Shown here one piece after another: positions 20,952-33,400 of a stretch of DNA of 47,380 nucleotides. The DNA lies in NCBI GenBank assembly GCA_001662425.1, contig BDDC01000664.1, forward strand, positions 2,231 to 49,610, given 5' to 3'. The position numbers and the translations under genes are program-made. The notes under the pieces are model-generated. The model saw only the letters and a list, made by a program, of their open reading frames with translations, had not been told where the DNA came from and made no database searches. Positions within the stretch are counted from its first letter, which is position 1. Each line of letters opens with the position of its first letter. This stretch comes from Chlamydomonas sphaeroides. Lineage: Eukaryota; Chlorophyta; Chlorophyceae; Chlamydomonadales; Chlamydomonadaceae.

Positions 20952-23739
20952 GACAGTGGCGGTGTCCGGCTAACTAGCAGACCCGGACCGTAGGAGCGCT
21001 CTCAGGAACTACTGTTTACTTCCTGTCCGTGGAAATTGCGGGGCGTCATCGCTGCGCGCAGAATGCGGCAATCACCGAGGAGCGAGGAGCAGAGGCTGTA
21101 CCGCGTACCGAGGCCAGGATTGCTTGCACAGCTGTTTCTCACCAGTATGTATGCCATTGAATTTACGCGAAGCTTGTTTGTGGAGTCCCAAAACACGCTA
21201 TTGTCGCCCCGTTGCCCCATCGCAACCTTTCCCCCCACCCGCCAGCGCCAGTCCCCGTCTATGCATATCTACGATGTGTCTGCGCTCAACCGCCACGGCG
21301 TGTCATTTGGTTGGCACCCTGAGCCCACGGACGCCGCGCTATGCTCCCGAGCGCCACATGACCCATGCTTACATTGCGTGTGCTCGCAGCCACGATGCTG
21401 CACGGAAAGACGCCACAGCCCCCCGACCAGGAAGGCCTTACCATGGCCAGCCTATGCTATATGCCAAGCTCATGGCTGCCATGGTCGATGCGCCACCAAC
21501 AAGCCACGCCTTCGCCCGGAACCTCCTCGATGTTGCCTTGGTAATGCAGGTTCAGATTAATGATAAGCTAGAACGAAGTCAAAGAAGGAATATCTGTAAC
21601 GACCGTTTGCAGGCTTCGCATCAGTTCTATCACCCTGGCCCGGGATCTGGCCTTGGAACCCTGGCCCGGCGGGCCATGACCTTTCAGCCCATGCCTATCG
21701 CCGTCAGCCTGCCAGGGCCTGCCCCCACCGGCGGCGACCCCGGGCACCCTGCTGCCCCCCCGACCGCCACTGCCAGCTGCCCCCGCACGTCAGGTGGTAC
21801 ACGAAGGCGCTATGACATGCGGTTCCCTGGCCTGCGTCCTTGGCATCAGGGCACGGCACCTCGCAGCCCCTGGCAAGCACATCGCCGGGGCAGGATGGCC
21901 AGCGCGTGACACACGGCCCAGATCAACCACCCGCTGTCTCTACACGGGGCGGGGCGAGGGGTTCGGTCTCGGCTCGCCCTGTTCGCGCCGCCAAGGGCGT
22001 TAGTCCTCATGATCTGCCGAGGCGGACAAGCCACGGAGCGCCGTATGCTTGCATAGCGGGTTAGGAGCGGCGGCTGCGGAGGGTATCGAAACGCTTCGGC
22101 GTATGGACGGCGTTGCAAAGCGCCTGTATGGACGGGCGGGGCTGGGGCAGGGCTACAGCGGGCAGCAGCTGCAAGGAAGCTGCGGCGTTGTCAGGGTCAC
22201 TCGAGCAACCGCCCGTAACATCCCCTGGTAACCCCTATGCTGCGCAGCAGCTCCGGAGCTTATGGCACCAAGGCTACTGATGCCGCGTGCTGTCGAGCGA
22301 GCGCCTGTGAGCCGTGTGAGCCATGATGAGGTCTGTGGTCCGTGTGAGCTAGGACGTGCGCACCGTCCAGCGACGCTGCGACGGTACACGGACTTGTCGA
22401 TACACGGACTTGTCTGGACTTTGCTATGCGATGGCGTAGTGCCGGCTGTCACGTGTATGAGCTGCAATGCCCGGCTAGACTAGGCTAGCAGTGTTTCACG
22501 GCGTAGGGCACCCCAGCACTGAAAGCCTGTAGGGCGAAGCGCCCGCTGTTGGCGCAGCCAGGGGAACCTGGGCGCAGCCGCACGATGATGCGCGCACATT
22601 TCTTTCTGGCTGTAGGGGGACCGCATGCTAGCAAGCCCTGGGCGTCTCGGCACTGGCTTGCCCCGTTCCAAAAGAAGCCCCAAAACGTCAAAAGAAAAAC
22701 GTGGTGACAAGTATATCCCGGACAGACACGTCGCACCAACATGAAGGGTTTGTCGCGTCATAGCGTGACCGGCATCACACCGGTAGCGGTCGGATGCAAG
22801 GAGCGGGACACCCTGTGCCGACGCGCGAGCTGTGTTTCATGCCGATACCGTTACAGGGTTGGGACGAAGGCATGCGCTCGGCCTTCGTGCCACTAGGTCC
22901 ACCAAATTAACGAACGGGACGAGCCCGATCAGGCAGCTGCCACACCGGCTGCCACTAACCACGGGACCAGCCCGTAAGGCTACCACACGGGCCAAGGAGA
23001 GCACCTCGACTAAAGGCAGCGACGCCCGATGCCGCACTAAAGGAGCGCTTGCGCCTAAACCGGCCAGCAGCAAAACAACTAGGGAGCACAACTAACGTGG
23101 GACTATAACAACACGGCGCTAACAACAGCTGAACACCAAGGGAACATCCAGCATGTCTGCTGCTGTCGCAAGCATGCTAGCAGCGCCGCCGCACACCAAA
23201 CAGAACAGCAGCTGCCGGCCTCTCGGCCACACACGCCGGCGCACACTTCACGCCTGCAGGCCCTCCGCAGGGCGCACTCCATCTTAATGGCGGCCAAGCC
23301 GCAGGGCAGACACAATCATCGCCCACCTGCGCCTTGGTCCTGCTAAATATGACACGCTAATTGCGGGTTCAGTGCTAGCACCCCAGCGCCCCCCCTACCG
23401 TGCAGCACTCAGTGCAGCACGTGACCAGCTGACCACACGAAAACCGGCCGACTCACATGTTGGCCGACCCACATAGGCCATCTTCCCCCACACGCCAAAA
23501 CCCAAACCACGTCGGCACGTGTCCCCATAACGTCGTTGCCGCCTAGGAATCACGGCGGGTTGGCATCTTAACGAATCGCGCTTGCCAACCGGATGCTTGT
23601 CGTACAGAGGTCAGCAGCACGGCGATGGCCGAGCCACGGCGACGCGGCGCCAGTCAGAGGGCCGCCGCCCGTCTCGCCGTCTAGACATTGTCACCCTAGC
23701 ACTGGCGCCTCCACAGGTTCCTTCTTTGTTCTTGTGAAA
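20952..23739. other. Spacer upstream of copy B, no supportable gene
   Basis: I find no splice-consistent coding sequence over about 2.8 kb. It contains a short repeat shared in inverted orientation with 45.3 kb (at 21567-21604, listed separately), a two-unit 16-bp repeat around 22384-22415 (tacacggacttgtc), and a GC-rich stretch at 21630-21790 that resembles 36.6-36.7 kb. The mixed composition suggests decayed mobile DNA, but no element can be named. Confidence 0.45.
21567..21604 (+). repeat. Dispersed 38-bp repeat, inverted relative to 45.3 kb
   Basis: The sequence aagctagaacgaagtcaaag followed by a gaatatct-taac end recurs on the opposite strand at 45314-45351 with about three differences. 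Sequence on either side is unrelated. This is what remains when two copies of one mobile-element end are left in a region, but no target duplication is evident. Confidence 0.7.
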
Positions 23740-26242
23740 TCACCGCCCCTGCGTACCACACATCGAAGGGACGGACAGTGAGAACGGCAGGACAAACGCC
23801 ACCGAGGTCGCCCTGCCGCGACCCGCCTTGCAGCCCCTCCTGACATACGTGAGCCCACGCAACTGCAGCCCCTGCTCACCTCGCCGCGCAACAGGCTGGC
23901 GCCGGCCTTGCCCAGCCACTGCCGGGCCTGCTCCGTCCGCCCGACCGCCACATAGCCATCGTGGCCGGCCGCCGCCATCATCGCCATCATCATGGTGGCG
24001 TCATAGCCCTGCGGCGCCGCGCCGGCGCTGTGCGGCCGCGGCAGGCGGCTGCCCGCCGCCACCGCCGCCGCCGCCGCCGACAGCGGCACGGGCATGCCCC
24101 GCGTCGGAACGTTGATGCGCACACCGGCGGCCGCCATCGCTGGCCGTGGCTCGGGAGCGGTGGTCAGCGCGGCGCGTGCACGCTGTGGCGGCGGCGCCGC
24201 GGCAGCCGTCGTCACTGGCGGGCGGCCAGGCAGCGCCAGTGCCATCGACGGCGGCGGAGCGCCTCGCCCGCGGGCCGGAAAGGGGGGGGGAGCCGGCTGC
24301 CAGTCCGCAGGCGGCGACGCGCCGCCAGGCGCCGGCGCCGGCCATGCGGCACGAGGCCCCGCCGGCGGCGGCGCGGCGTGCAGGGCGCCATGCATCAGCC
24401 TCAGCTTGGCCGCGGGCCCAGCCAAGTGCGGCCGGTCGCTCGGGCGGCGCGGCAGCGGCGCCGGGTACGGGCCCTCGTGGTGGAAGCCAGCGGCGTTGTT
24501 ACGCTCCAGGCTCGATGCGCTGCGCAGGCCGCGCGGCTTGGGCTTCACGTAGCCGGGGTGGAAGGCAAACCCGTGCGGCGGGGGCGGCAGCGGCGCATAA
24601 CGCGGCGGCCGCGGCGCGCCGGGGAATGGCGCGGCGCGCGGCGGGCGCGCGCCGGCGTAGCGGGCCGCGCCGACCTCACCGGCTGGCGGGCCCGACAGGG
24701 TCGACGCAGCGGGCTGTGCGTCATCGTGCGCCCCGGTGTGGCTGCTGGTGCTGCTGGTGCTGCAGGTGGCGGCGCCGCCGAAGGTTAGCTCGGCCTCATG
24801 CCGCGCCCCGCCGCGGCCCACGTCCGCATCGGGGGCCGGGCCCTCGACGCAGTCTGAGCCGCGCTTGGCGCCGCGGCCGCGGCCGCCCGTGGCGGCGCTG
24901 CCGCTGCTGCCGTCGCTGCCGGCTGGGCTGGCGCTGCCCTCCCGGTGCGACTTGTCACACGGGCGGCGAGCGGCCATGGTGGCCACCAGTTGCTGGGCGT
25001 TGGCCGAGGAGCAGAGGCCCGCCAGCGTCTGCAGGATGGTCTGAATCTGCTGCGGCGCCAGCTTGTCGCGGTGCGCGAGCAGCTCTTGCGCGATGCGCAG
25101 CTTCTCGAGCAGGTCGGGCGGACCGGCTGGCTGCGGACTGCCGGCGCTGGGCGCGCCGCTGCGGTCGGCCGTATCGGCGCTGCAGGTCATCGGAGTGCGC
25201 GCCGGCGGCGCCGGGGCGACGGCCGACGGCGCGAGGACGGGCGACAGCGCGGCGGCGTGGTGGTAGGTACAGGCATCGTCGGAGGCGGCCGAGCCGGTGG
25301 GGCTCGGCCGGGCGCTGCTGGCGGCGCGGCAGCCGGGCAGCGGCTGGAGCCAGCAGGCGGCGGGTCCGCCGTGCGGGCTGAAGGGCAGCTCCGCGGGTTG
25401 GCAGGGGCCGACGCAGCCGTGAGCGCCGAGGGCTGTGGCTGCGGTGGCAGGCGCGGCCAGGAGGCGCCGCTTGGGCGGCGGCGCTGGCCAGGCCAGGTCG
25501 CCTTGCTCGGTGGGCGGGGCGGCGTAGACGCCGGCGCGGTGGCGCACCAGCTCTGGCTTCGCCGCAAAGCCCTTCGTGTACTGCAGATTCGTGCCATCGA
25601 CGTGGCGCAGAAGACCAGTAGTGACATCACCCTTCGCCGATAGCACCAGGTCGCGGACCCTGTGTGGTGGGCGACCACGCATGCCGCGTCAGACTTACGT
25701 GACCCTCCAGCTCACAGCGCTGTCGAATGGTGCGACAACAGCCCGAAATCAAGTTCGCCACGCACCTGTGCTCAGCGGACGCGGGCGGCTGCGAGGAGGC
25801 GACCTGCCGCCGGACGGCAGGTAGAGCGTCCAACGCCACCCTCTTCTTGACGCCTCCCGAGCTGCGTTGTGCGTCTTCAAGCAACCCTGCTACTGTTGCT
25901 AGGGCGTCCAGCTTCTGTGGTCGTTTGGGTGCAACACCGAGTTCAGGCGGAGTTCCTATGAAAGCGACTCAGTCGTGTCAGAGCCAAGCACCGTTTGCTT
26001 ACCGAGAAACCTTCCATCGCGTTCTTTCTTGCTAGGTAGTAGGAGGCTCCGTAAGTCCTGTTGCCGGGAGGAAATGGCGCGCTTTCGTTGAGCGCACGGC
26101 TACTTGCCTTTCTGTGCAGGTATGAAAAGGCAATGTGTAGAAAGAAGTCGCGCACGCACACCTGTGCCACGAAGCTGCGAGAGCAAAGCCCGCCAAGTGT
26201 GCAACCGGCCCTGAGGCCGAAGCGGCCTCGGGCCCCGAGCAT
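23740..26242 (-). CDS. Hypothetical Ala/Pro-rich protein, about 700 residues, five exons
   Basis: Predicted minus-strand exons: 26162..26242, 26003..26057, 25699..25955, 23880..25580 and a tiny last exon 23740..23748. Donors are gtgtgc, gtaagc, gtaagt and gtgagc, acceptors end in ag, and phases agree (0, 1, 0, 0), which is hard to get by chance. The protein begins MLGARGRFGLRAGC and has a more complex first 140 residues with basic patches (PSKKERDGR, GGVKKRVALDALPAVRR) and a cluster of cysteines (RCVANLISGCC, RQRCELEGH). The remaining 560 residues are rich in Ala, Pro, Gly and Ser, with a helical segment (LEKLRIAQELLAHRDKL) and a Met run (MMMAMMAA) near the end. I recognise no domain. A nuclear regulatory protein would fit the composition, but that is inference. 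The last exon and the ATG are uncertain. Confidence 0.5.
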
Positions 26243-29200
26243 TCACAATTCCAGAGTCTCTTACGAAAGCTCACCCTTTAGGCAGCTGTTGCGCCCGCCC
26301 GGTCCAGCTTCCCCTGCTTCCTTTCTGCGCGCTACTGGTACGGCTCGAGGCTCCTCCAATGCGTGCTTAGCTGCTATAATAGCAACTTCTAAAGTCAAAG
26401 CGTGAGCCTCGGTCTGCTCTTCAAGCAAATGGTGATGGCTGTCGCGTCTCGGTTGCGGACTTGCGGCTTCGACACTGCTGCTGCTTCAGATTGTGTGCAA
26501 CAGATGCAGCAAGTAAAGCATGTGCGTGAGTAGGGTGCACACGGTAACCAAGTGTAGGTGCACTTGGCGACTTGTGTCCCCCCGTCGTACGGCGCCAGAC
26601 ACCTCTACGAGTCGCGGTAGGCGCCGCCGACTCGTATGCCGACCAAGCGTATATAACATAGTCGTGGCTATTGAAAGAATCGCTTAGGGCTGGGGTGCAC
26701 TGCGACGCCCGCCGGTGGGCTGTTGCGACTTGGTCACAGGTTGCACTCCGAGGGAGCAGGAGGGAACCTGCGCCCATACCGGTGCAACGCCGAGGTTGTA
26801 GCTTCTGCTTGGCACACCTGCCTTCTAGTAGCGACTGAACAAGCTTGGTATGCGCCCGCAAGCCTCGCATGTGCACTTGTTCGCGACGTTGTTGGGGCCG
26901 TGCCGGACAGCCAGCTGTCGGTCTCCAGCCTGGAGTTGCCTGAACGGCCAGCCGCCTCACTTCTAACATCGAAGTTTCCACCTGCTGTCCCCCGCCGCTG
27001 CGCTGTGCCGCGCGCGCTGCCGCAGCGCCCGCTGCCACCACTGGCCCGTACTGGCCGCGCGCTGCCCGTGACCGCTCGTGCGCCGCGGCCGCCCATTGAC
27101 CTCCGGCTCGCGCTCTTCGCCCGCGCAACCCCCGGCTACCGGTATCCAGTTTCCATCCCCCAATGAAGAACCATAACGCACGACCTGCACAAGTAACGGG
27201 CCGCGAGTCCTCGAGTATGGTATCAGGGGGCTAGGGCTCGGCAGGGCTGGGCACACCTGCCGTCAGAGGAGCCGCGTCTGCGTCCCGCCTATCGCATTCA
27301 GTTCCCCTGTCGGGCCGGCCTAAAAGCCCTGGAAAAGCGGGCCTGCAGCAGCGAGGGGCTCGAAGGCACCTGAGGGAGCCCTTGCGCTTGACGGGGCTGT
27401 AGCACGCACGGGACGCACTGGCGGCAAGCACGGGCTGCAGCGCAGCGGCCAGAACCGTAGCAGGCCCTGCAGCGAGGGGCCGCCTCTCAGCGAAGACGGC
27501 GTCAGGGCACGGGCAGGACCCGGCGCAGCGGCCGAGGCAGGCGCCGCGGTGCCGGGCGCGAGGTCCTTGTTGGGCAGCACCTGGGGGCAGCTGGTGCGGG
27601 AGCCGAGGGCGGCGCTGCCGACTCGGCCGCGTGGGGCGCTGAACGGCGCCGTGCTGGTATGTGGTTGATAGAAGTGGTGTGGCATGACAGCAGGCGGGAA
27701 GCTGGGGGGCGAGGTACCTACAAGCCTGGAGCCCGCCGCCGGGGCCCACTGTGCTAGCTCGGCCATGTCCCACGCGATCATGACACGACATCTTATGCCA
27801 GCAACACTTAAGTTCCACTTGGTTCCTGGCGTGACCATCGTGCAGCGACGGCCCAAGGGCAAGGCAACAATCGCGGCCGCTGATCTCAGGCAGGCGCAGG
27901 GGTAGCGGGTGGGCCGGGCGCTCTCGAGACCTGGTCCCTGTACGGCAGGAAGTCACGTGCCAGGCGTTACGGGAGCGAGCACCACCACACATCGATAACC
28001 TGCAGGCTAGCGGTACGGAGTATCCTGCCTGCAGCTCGGTGCTTAGCTGCTTACAACCGTACGGTACGGATCGCGTCAACTTACGGGCTTCACACGCCTG
28101 GGCGGGGCCACCGCGCCCGACCCGGCCCACGCTGCCGTGGCTGGGCCCTGAAGGCGCTGCCGGGGGTTGCCGAATTACTATGGTGCCCACGCGGTTATCT
28201 CATGCTGCTGTCCGGCCGCTGGCAGGGTGCTCAATTCCCGTCCCCCTGCATGACCGGGGACGAAGCTGTGTGACGGGCCACTTGGGCCGCGGGGTGGCAT
28301 GGCCGGCATCATTCTGGCCCGTCGCCCGTGCCAGTAGAGCAGCACATTGGAGGACGCGGGCAGCTGGAGGCGAGTGGTGCAGGGAAGGCCTAGACCGCTG
28401 GCCCTACGCCCCCCCTCCTCATGCGGCCGTCAGCGACCCCCTTGCGACGCTGCGAGCCGTGCGGGTAGAAGATGACACCGCCTCTTTGCATGCGATGTGT
28501 TGTTATCAGGCCTCCTGCACCCCCGATGAGCACGGCCTCCCCCAGTCAGCTCTCCCTCCCAAGCGCAACGGCCAATCAACGCAGCCAACGACCAACCAAA
28601 CAACAAGCGACAGCGGAAAGACAGCGGCCGGCTCGAATTGTAGCCGAAGTCCAGCCGCCACAGACAGTCAACGACAGCCTCGGGCTTAGGCGAGCGTACC
28701 AGCGCAGCAACAGTGCTGTACCAATGCGGGTCCCCACGTCGGCGACCACGTGCGCGCTAACCTGTGTCAAGAGCCAGCCCGCACAAGGCCAGTTACTGCG
28801 CAACTCGCTATACCTGAGCCCCTGGCTAGCCGCTCTGACATAACGGTAGCTACAGGTCTTCCCCAGTCACGAGCCCTCATCGCATCCCGCGGTGCAGCAA
28901 CGGCCGGGAGGGCCCCCGGTCGCGCACCCGGAGACGCGAGCAGCAGCAGATCAATGCAGTGGGGGCCCCGGTCAGGCAACCCTAGACGCAAGGCGGGCCG
29001 CTAACGGAGCCCATGGGGCATTGCCTCATCTAGCGATGTCAGAGTGTGGGGCAGCCGCTGGGCAGCGCAGCGTGGCACGTAGCAACGGCCCGTCCACTGC
29101 GCAGCAGCCACACGGCAGGCTGGCCACCGACCGTGAGAGCTGCGCGGCGATAAGCCCAGAGGCCCGGAATCCAGCCTCACAAGGAAACCCACAACAGCGC

Positions 29201-29744
29201 CAACCCAACAGTACCCTTGCACGCTTGCAGGCTCGCTTGGGATCCACGTGGCGTGGTTGTCGACCGGGGCCCCCGAGCCAGCAGCTTCGTAGCAAAGGGC
29301 GCCTGTTGTGGCGACGCCAGTCCAGTGCGGCGGCAGGGCTGCATCGGACCCAACCGCGCTGCCGGACCACAACCACACGCGGCACAGCAACCTCACAGCC
29401 TGCCCCATAACAGTACACACGTGCACGCTGCATATCACAACTCGCATGCGTAGGTAAACCCCCACCATCAAACTCCACGCACGACTAACCGCCACCATCA
29501 AACTTCACGCACAACCAACTCCCATGTCCCTGCACATGCGCACAAGGCATACGCGGCCGTGCTGCTTGCATCAACGGCGACACACAAAGCGGTCGATAAT
29601 GGTACATCCTGGCCTGATGTTGGCGCCGCAGCATCTGGCGGGCACGGCGCCTCAGCCCGCGGCCCAAGTAGGCCCCTGGCCCGGGCGCCGCGGCTCCCCA
29701 GTTGAGCACGGCCCTGCAGACCCCGGCCCACAGCGCCTGCCGCT
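26243..29744. other. Spacer without supportable gene
   Basis: About 3.5 kb in which open frames exist on both strands (the longest on minus at 27231-28190 and 27320-27862). They lack domains, use codons unlike the intact genes (many A/T-ending) and show no consistent exon chain. I see no repeats of note apart from scattered GC-rich stretches. Confidence 0.4.
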
Positions 29745-30360
29745 CACGCTTGGGCAGCAGCCACGCTTGGGCAGCAGCCACGCCTGGGCAGCAGCCACGC
29801 TTGAGCAGCAGCCTCGCTTGGCAGCAGCCACGCTTGGGCAGCAGCCACGCTTGGGCAGCAGCCACGCCTGGGCAGCAGCCACGCTTGGGCAGCAGCCACG
29901 CTTGGGCAGCAGCCACGCTTGGGCAGCAGCCACGCTTGGGCAGCAGCCAGGCTTAGGCAGCAGCCACGCTTGGTCAGCCGCCACGCCTGGGCAGCAGCCA
30001 CGCTTGGGCAGCAGCCACGCTTGGGCAGCAGCCACGCCTGCGCAGCAGCCACGCTTGGGCAGCAGCCACGCTTGGGCAGCAGCCACGCTTGGGCAGCAGC
30101 CACGCTTGGGCAGCAGCCATGCTTGGGCAGCAGCCACGCTTGGGCAGCAGCCATGCCTGGGCAGCAGCCACGCTTGGGCAGCAGCCACGCTTGGGGAGCA
30201 GCCACGCTTGGGCAGCAGCCACGCTTGGGCAGCAGCCACGCTTGGGCAGCAGCCACTCTTAGGCAGCAGCCACGCTTGGGCAGCAGCCACACTTAGGCAG
30301 CAGCCACGCTTGGGCAGCAGCCACGCTTGGGCAGCAGCCACGCTTGGGCAGCAGCCACGC
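29745..30360. repeat. 17-bp minisatellite, about 36 copies
   Basis: The unit cacgcttgggcagcagc is repeated across about 616 bp with few variants (cgcctggg, catgcttggg, one unit lacking a g, ttggggagcag). Because 17 is not a multiple of three and the unit contains no stop in any frame, every frame on both strands is open and reads as a 17-residue repeat such as LGSSHAWAAATLGQQPR. This explains the long apparent ORFs here. The array ends about 90 bp before the terminal codons of MYND copy C. Confidence 0.97.
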
Positions 30361-30448
30361 GCATTGGATCTTGGGGCCCGCATTGCGCTTGAGGCCCGGG
30401 CCTGGGGCGCTGCGCCGGAGGCCTTGCCATGGCCCTCAGCCCAGCGCC

Positions 30449-33400
30449 TCAGCTCCCGGCTGCCGCAGTCGCCTGCTGCTCCTGGCGCGCCGCAGACAGC
30501 GCCGCGCACTCCTCCTTGTGGCCGTGCCGCCAGTGCGCCGTCTGGCACTCGCGGCAGCAGTACGACACCGCCCGGCAGCGGCCGCACGCCTGCAGCGGCC
30601 GCTGCGCCTCGCTGGGGCCGTCCAGCCGGGCGCAGTCCGGGAAGGCGCAGAGGCGTAGGCCGAAGGGGCCCTCGCCGCGGCTGGCTACGGGTGGCAGCGG
30701 TAGCACAGGCATCGGGCTTGTCAGCCATCGAAGGCATACGACAACGTCCAGTTTCGACACCTCCCGCCAGGACCAGTTCTCGAGCCGCTGAGCTGCCTGC
30801 CAGGCCGCCAGCTCCCGCAGAGCCGCCAGCAGCGGGCCCCGGCCGTGCCGCAGCAGCAGCGCCTCCGCCCGGCCGTCCAGCACCAGCACCGGACGCTGCT
30901 CTGGCGTTGGCTGCTGCGCCTGCGACGGCGGCTCCCCCAGGGACGGCTGTTGCGGCGGCGGCGCTAGCTCGAGGTACGACGCCACGTCCGCCACCAGCAC
31001 GGCGAGCAGCTCCATCGCGTCGAGGACCAGCGGCAGCAGCTGCGCCTCCATCGCGAGCGACTTGCCCACGCACGACAGCATGCTGACGCAGCGGCCCGGC
31101 AGGTCGAGCTGGTGGCACACGACGACCGACCAGCGCTGGTAGTCGCTATCAGCCGCAGACAGCACGGCGGCCGCAGGGGCGACGGCGGGCGCGCCCGCCG
31201 CCTCCCCTTTGGCGGGACGAGCCGCCTCATCGGCTACGTGACGGGTTGCCAGCCACTGTCGCAGCGCCAGCAGCCCCCAGCGGAGCGCCAAGAGCCACCG
31301 CTGCTGATCCTGCACGCCCAGAGTGAGCGGGGCGTTGAGCCATGCGTCGGGCAGCAGGCATCCCACGGCGAACGACGCCAGCTCGGCCTGCTGCGACGCC
31401 GCGACACAGCCGGCCGCCGGCCGGCCGCCGGCGCGCACCACCCACTCCAGCTGCACGGCGGCCGAGGGGGACTGCTCAATGCTGCTGTTGAGCGGCAGCG
31501 GGTCGGCCAAGGCGGCGGCGCCGTCAGCNNNNNNNNNNNNNNNNNNNNNNNNNNNNNNNNNNNNNNNNNNNNNNNNNNNNNNNNNNNNNNNNNNNNNNNN
31601 NNNNNNNNNNNNNNNNNNNNNNNNNNNNNNNNNNNNNNNNNNNNNNNNNNNNNNNNNNNNNNNNNNNNNNNNNNNNNNNNNNNNNNNNNNNNNNNNNNNN
31701 NNNNNNNNNNNNNNNNNNNNNNNNNNNNNNNNNNNNNNNNNNNNNNNNNNNNNNNNNNNNNNNNNNNNNNNNNNNNNNNNNNNNNNNNNNNNNNNNNNNN
31801 NNNNNNNNNNNNNNNNNNNNNNNNNNNNNNNNNNNNNNNNNNNNNNNNNNNNNNNNNNNNNNNNNNNNNNNNNNNNNNNNNNNNNNNNNNNNNNNNNNNN
31901 NNNNNNNNNNNNNGGGCGAATACTTGCCGCGACAGGAAGTCCGCGGCGCCGCAGGTTGTCCTGGCAGCGGAGCTCCACGCTCCAGCCACGCCAGGAGACT
32001 TGACCTCCCACCCCTTGAGCGCCAGGAGCATCTTGCGCAGCGTGGCGATGAGCGACGCCACCTGCCGGCCCGGGCCGTGCGCCAGCAGCGCCGGCCACAC
32101 GCCCGAGAAGCGCAGCAGTGCACTGATGGCGAAGAGGCAGGCCTCGAGGGTCAAGTGAGCCGCCAGGAGCCGTAGCTGGGCCTCCAGCGCCGGCACGAAG
32201 CCGGCCGCCAGCGCGCAGCGCAGGCTGAGCGGGCAGGCGGCGGGCTCCGCCGGCAGGGCCGCGCCGCCTGCGGCCGCCGCCGCCTGCTCGGCCGCTGCCG
32301 GCAGCTCCAGGGAGAGGAGGCAAGAGGTCAGCTGGATGGTGCGCGCTGGCTGGGACTGCGGAACCAGGGCCCCCATGGCCACCACCACTAGCCGCCACAG
32401 CGCCGGCAGCCGCGCAGCCGCAGCCGCTGGGCGCATCTGCAGTGCTAGGCGAAGCTGCATTTCGACCAAATGGCTTGCGGTGTCCCACGGAGCGTGCCCG
32501 CCCTCCAGCGCCGGCAGTAGGGCGCCTTGCAGCAGGTCGAAGGCCTGGGTCGCCGAGTACAGCGAGGGCGGCTTGGGTGGCAGCGCGGCAAGCAGCTCTG
32601 GCGGGGGGCCCATGCCCGTCGGCCGCTGTGCCACGACCGGCGTCAGCACAGGCCCCGCCACCGTCGCCTGCCACGCCAGCGCCGCCGCAGTCAGCAGTAC
32701 CTCCGGATGCTGCTGTCTCAACGGGTCGCCCGCCTGCAGCACCAGCGGGGGCGGCGGCACCATGGGCAGCAGCAGCGCCTCCGGCAGGCCGCGGCTTGGC
32801 CCCACGCCTCCCGCCAGCCGCAGGGCCTCCACCACCAGCTCCGTGCCCAGGTACAGCTGCAGCCGGGGGCCGGCCAGCAGCCGCCGCAGCTGCGGGGAGG
32901 AACATGGTAGGCGATGAACAACAGTGGACAGCGGTGTCCGGCCACGTAAATACCCGCAACCCGCAGGGCGGCGCTCCCACCCTCTTGCAGCTGCAGCAAC
33001 TGGGCCAGCGTAACAATACCGGGCAGCGCTGTACCAACGCACCTGCTCGTTCGCCGCGGTGACGGCAGTCCGCTGCACGAGGGGCATAGCGATCACAGCG
33101 TCGACACTGCCCCGCATTGCGTGGGTTGGGCACTGGCACCAGCAGCTCGGCCGTTGCCCTGGTGCCCGCGCTACCCAGCTGCCCGGCTGCTATGTCGGCG
33201 TCACTGCTCCTGCCTCACCTCTGCGGGCGGCAGCGCGGACAGCAAGGCGCCCACATCCGCCCAGGGCCGCAGGAGCGTGAACCCAGCCGGCACATGGCCC
33301 GACAGGCACAGCAGAACGCTGCTGACGGAGTTGGCCGCGCGCGCGGTGGCCGTCAGCACGGCCTTCGCCACGGCCAGCTGCTGCTCCTGCTGCCCCGCCT

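Noticed and set aside
25583..25698. Upstream extension of the 663-codon frame to an ATG at 25682
   Set aside because: A perfect gtaagt donor at 25698 and a ctgcag acceptor before 25580 make this stretch an intron, and the resulting phases agree across the gene.
27231..28190. Minus-strand frames of 319 and 180 codons
   Set aside because: They overlap in different frames, use codons unlike the intact genes and have no recognisable motif or splice pattern.
29745..30360. CRISPR-like array
   Set aside because: The repeats are contiguous with no unique spacers, in a eukaryotic context.
29652..31118. Long open frames across the 17-bp repeat on both strands
   Set aside because: They are a consequence of a stop-free unit whose length is not a multiple of three; they run out of frame into the antisense of MYND copy C.
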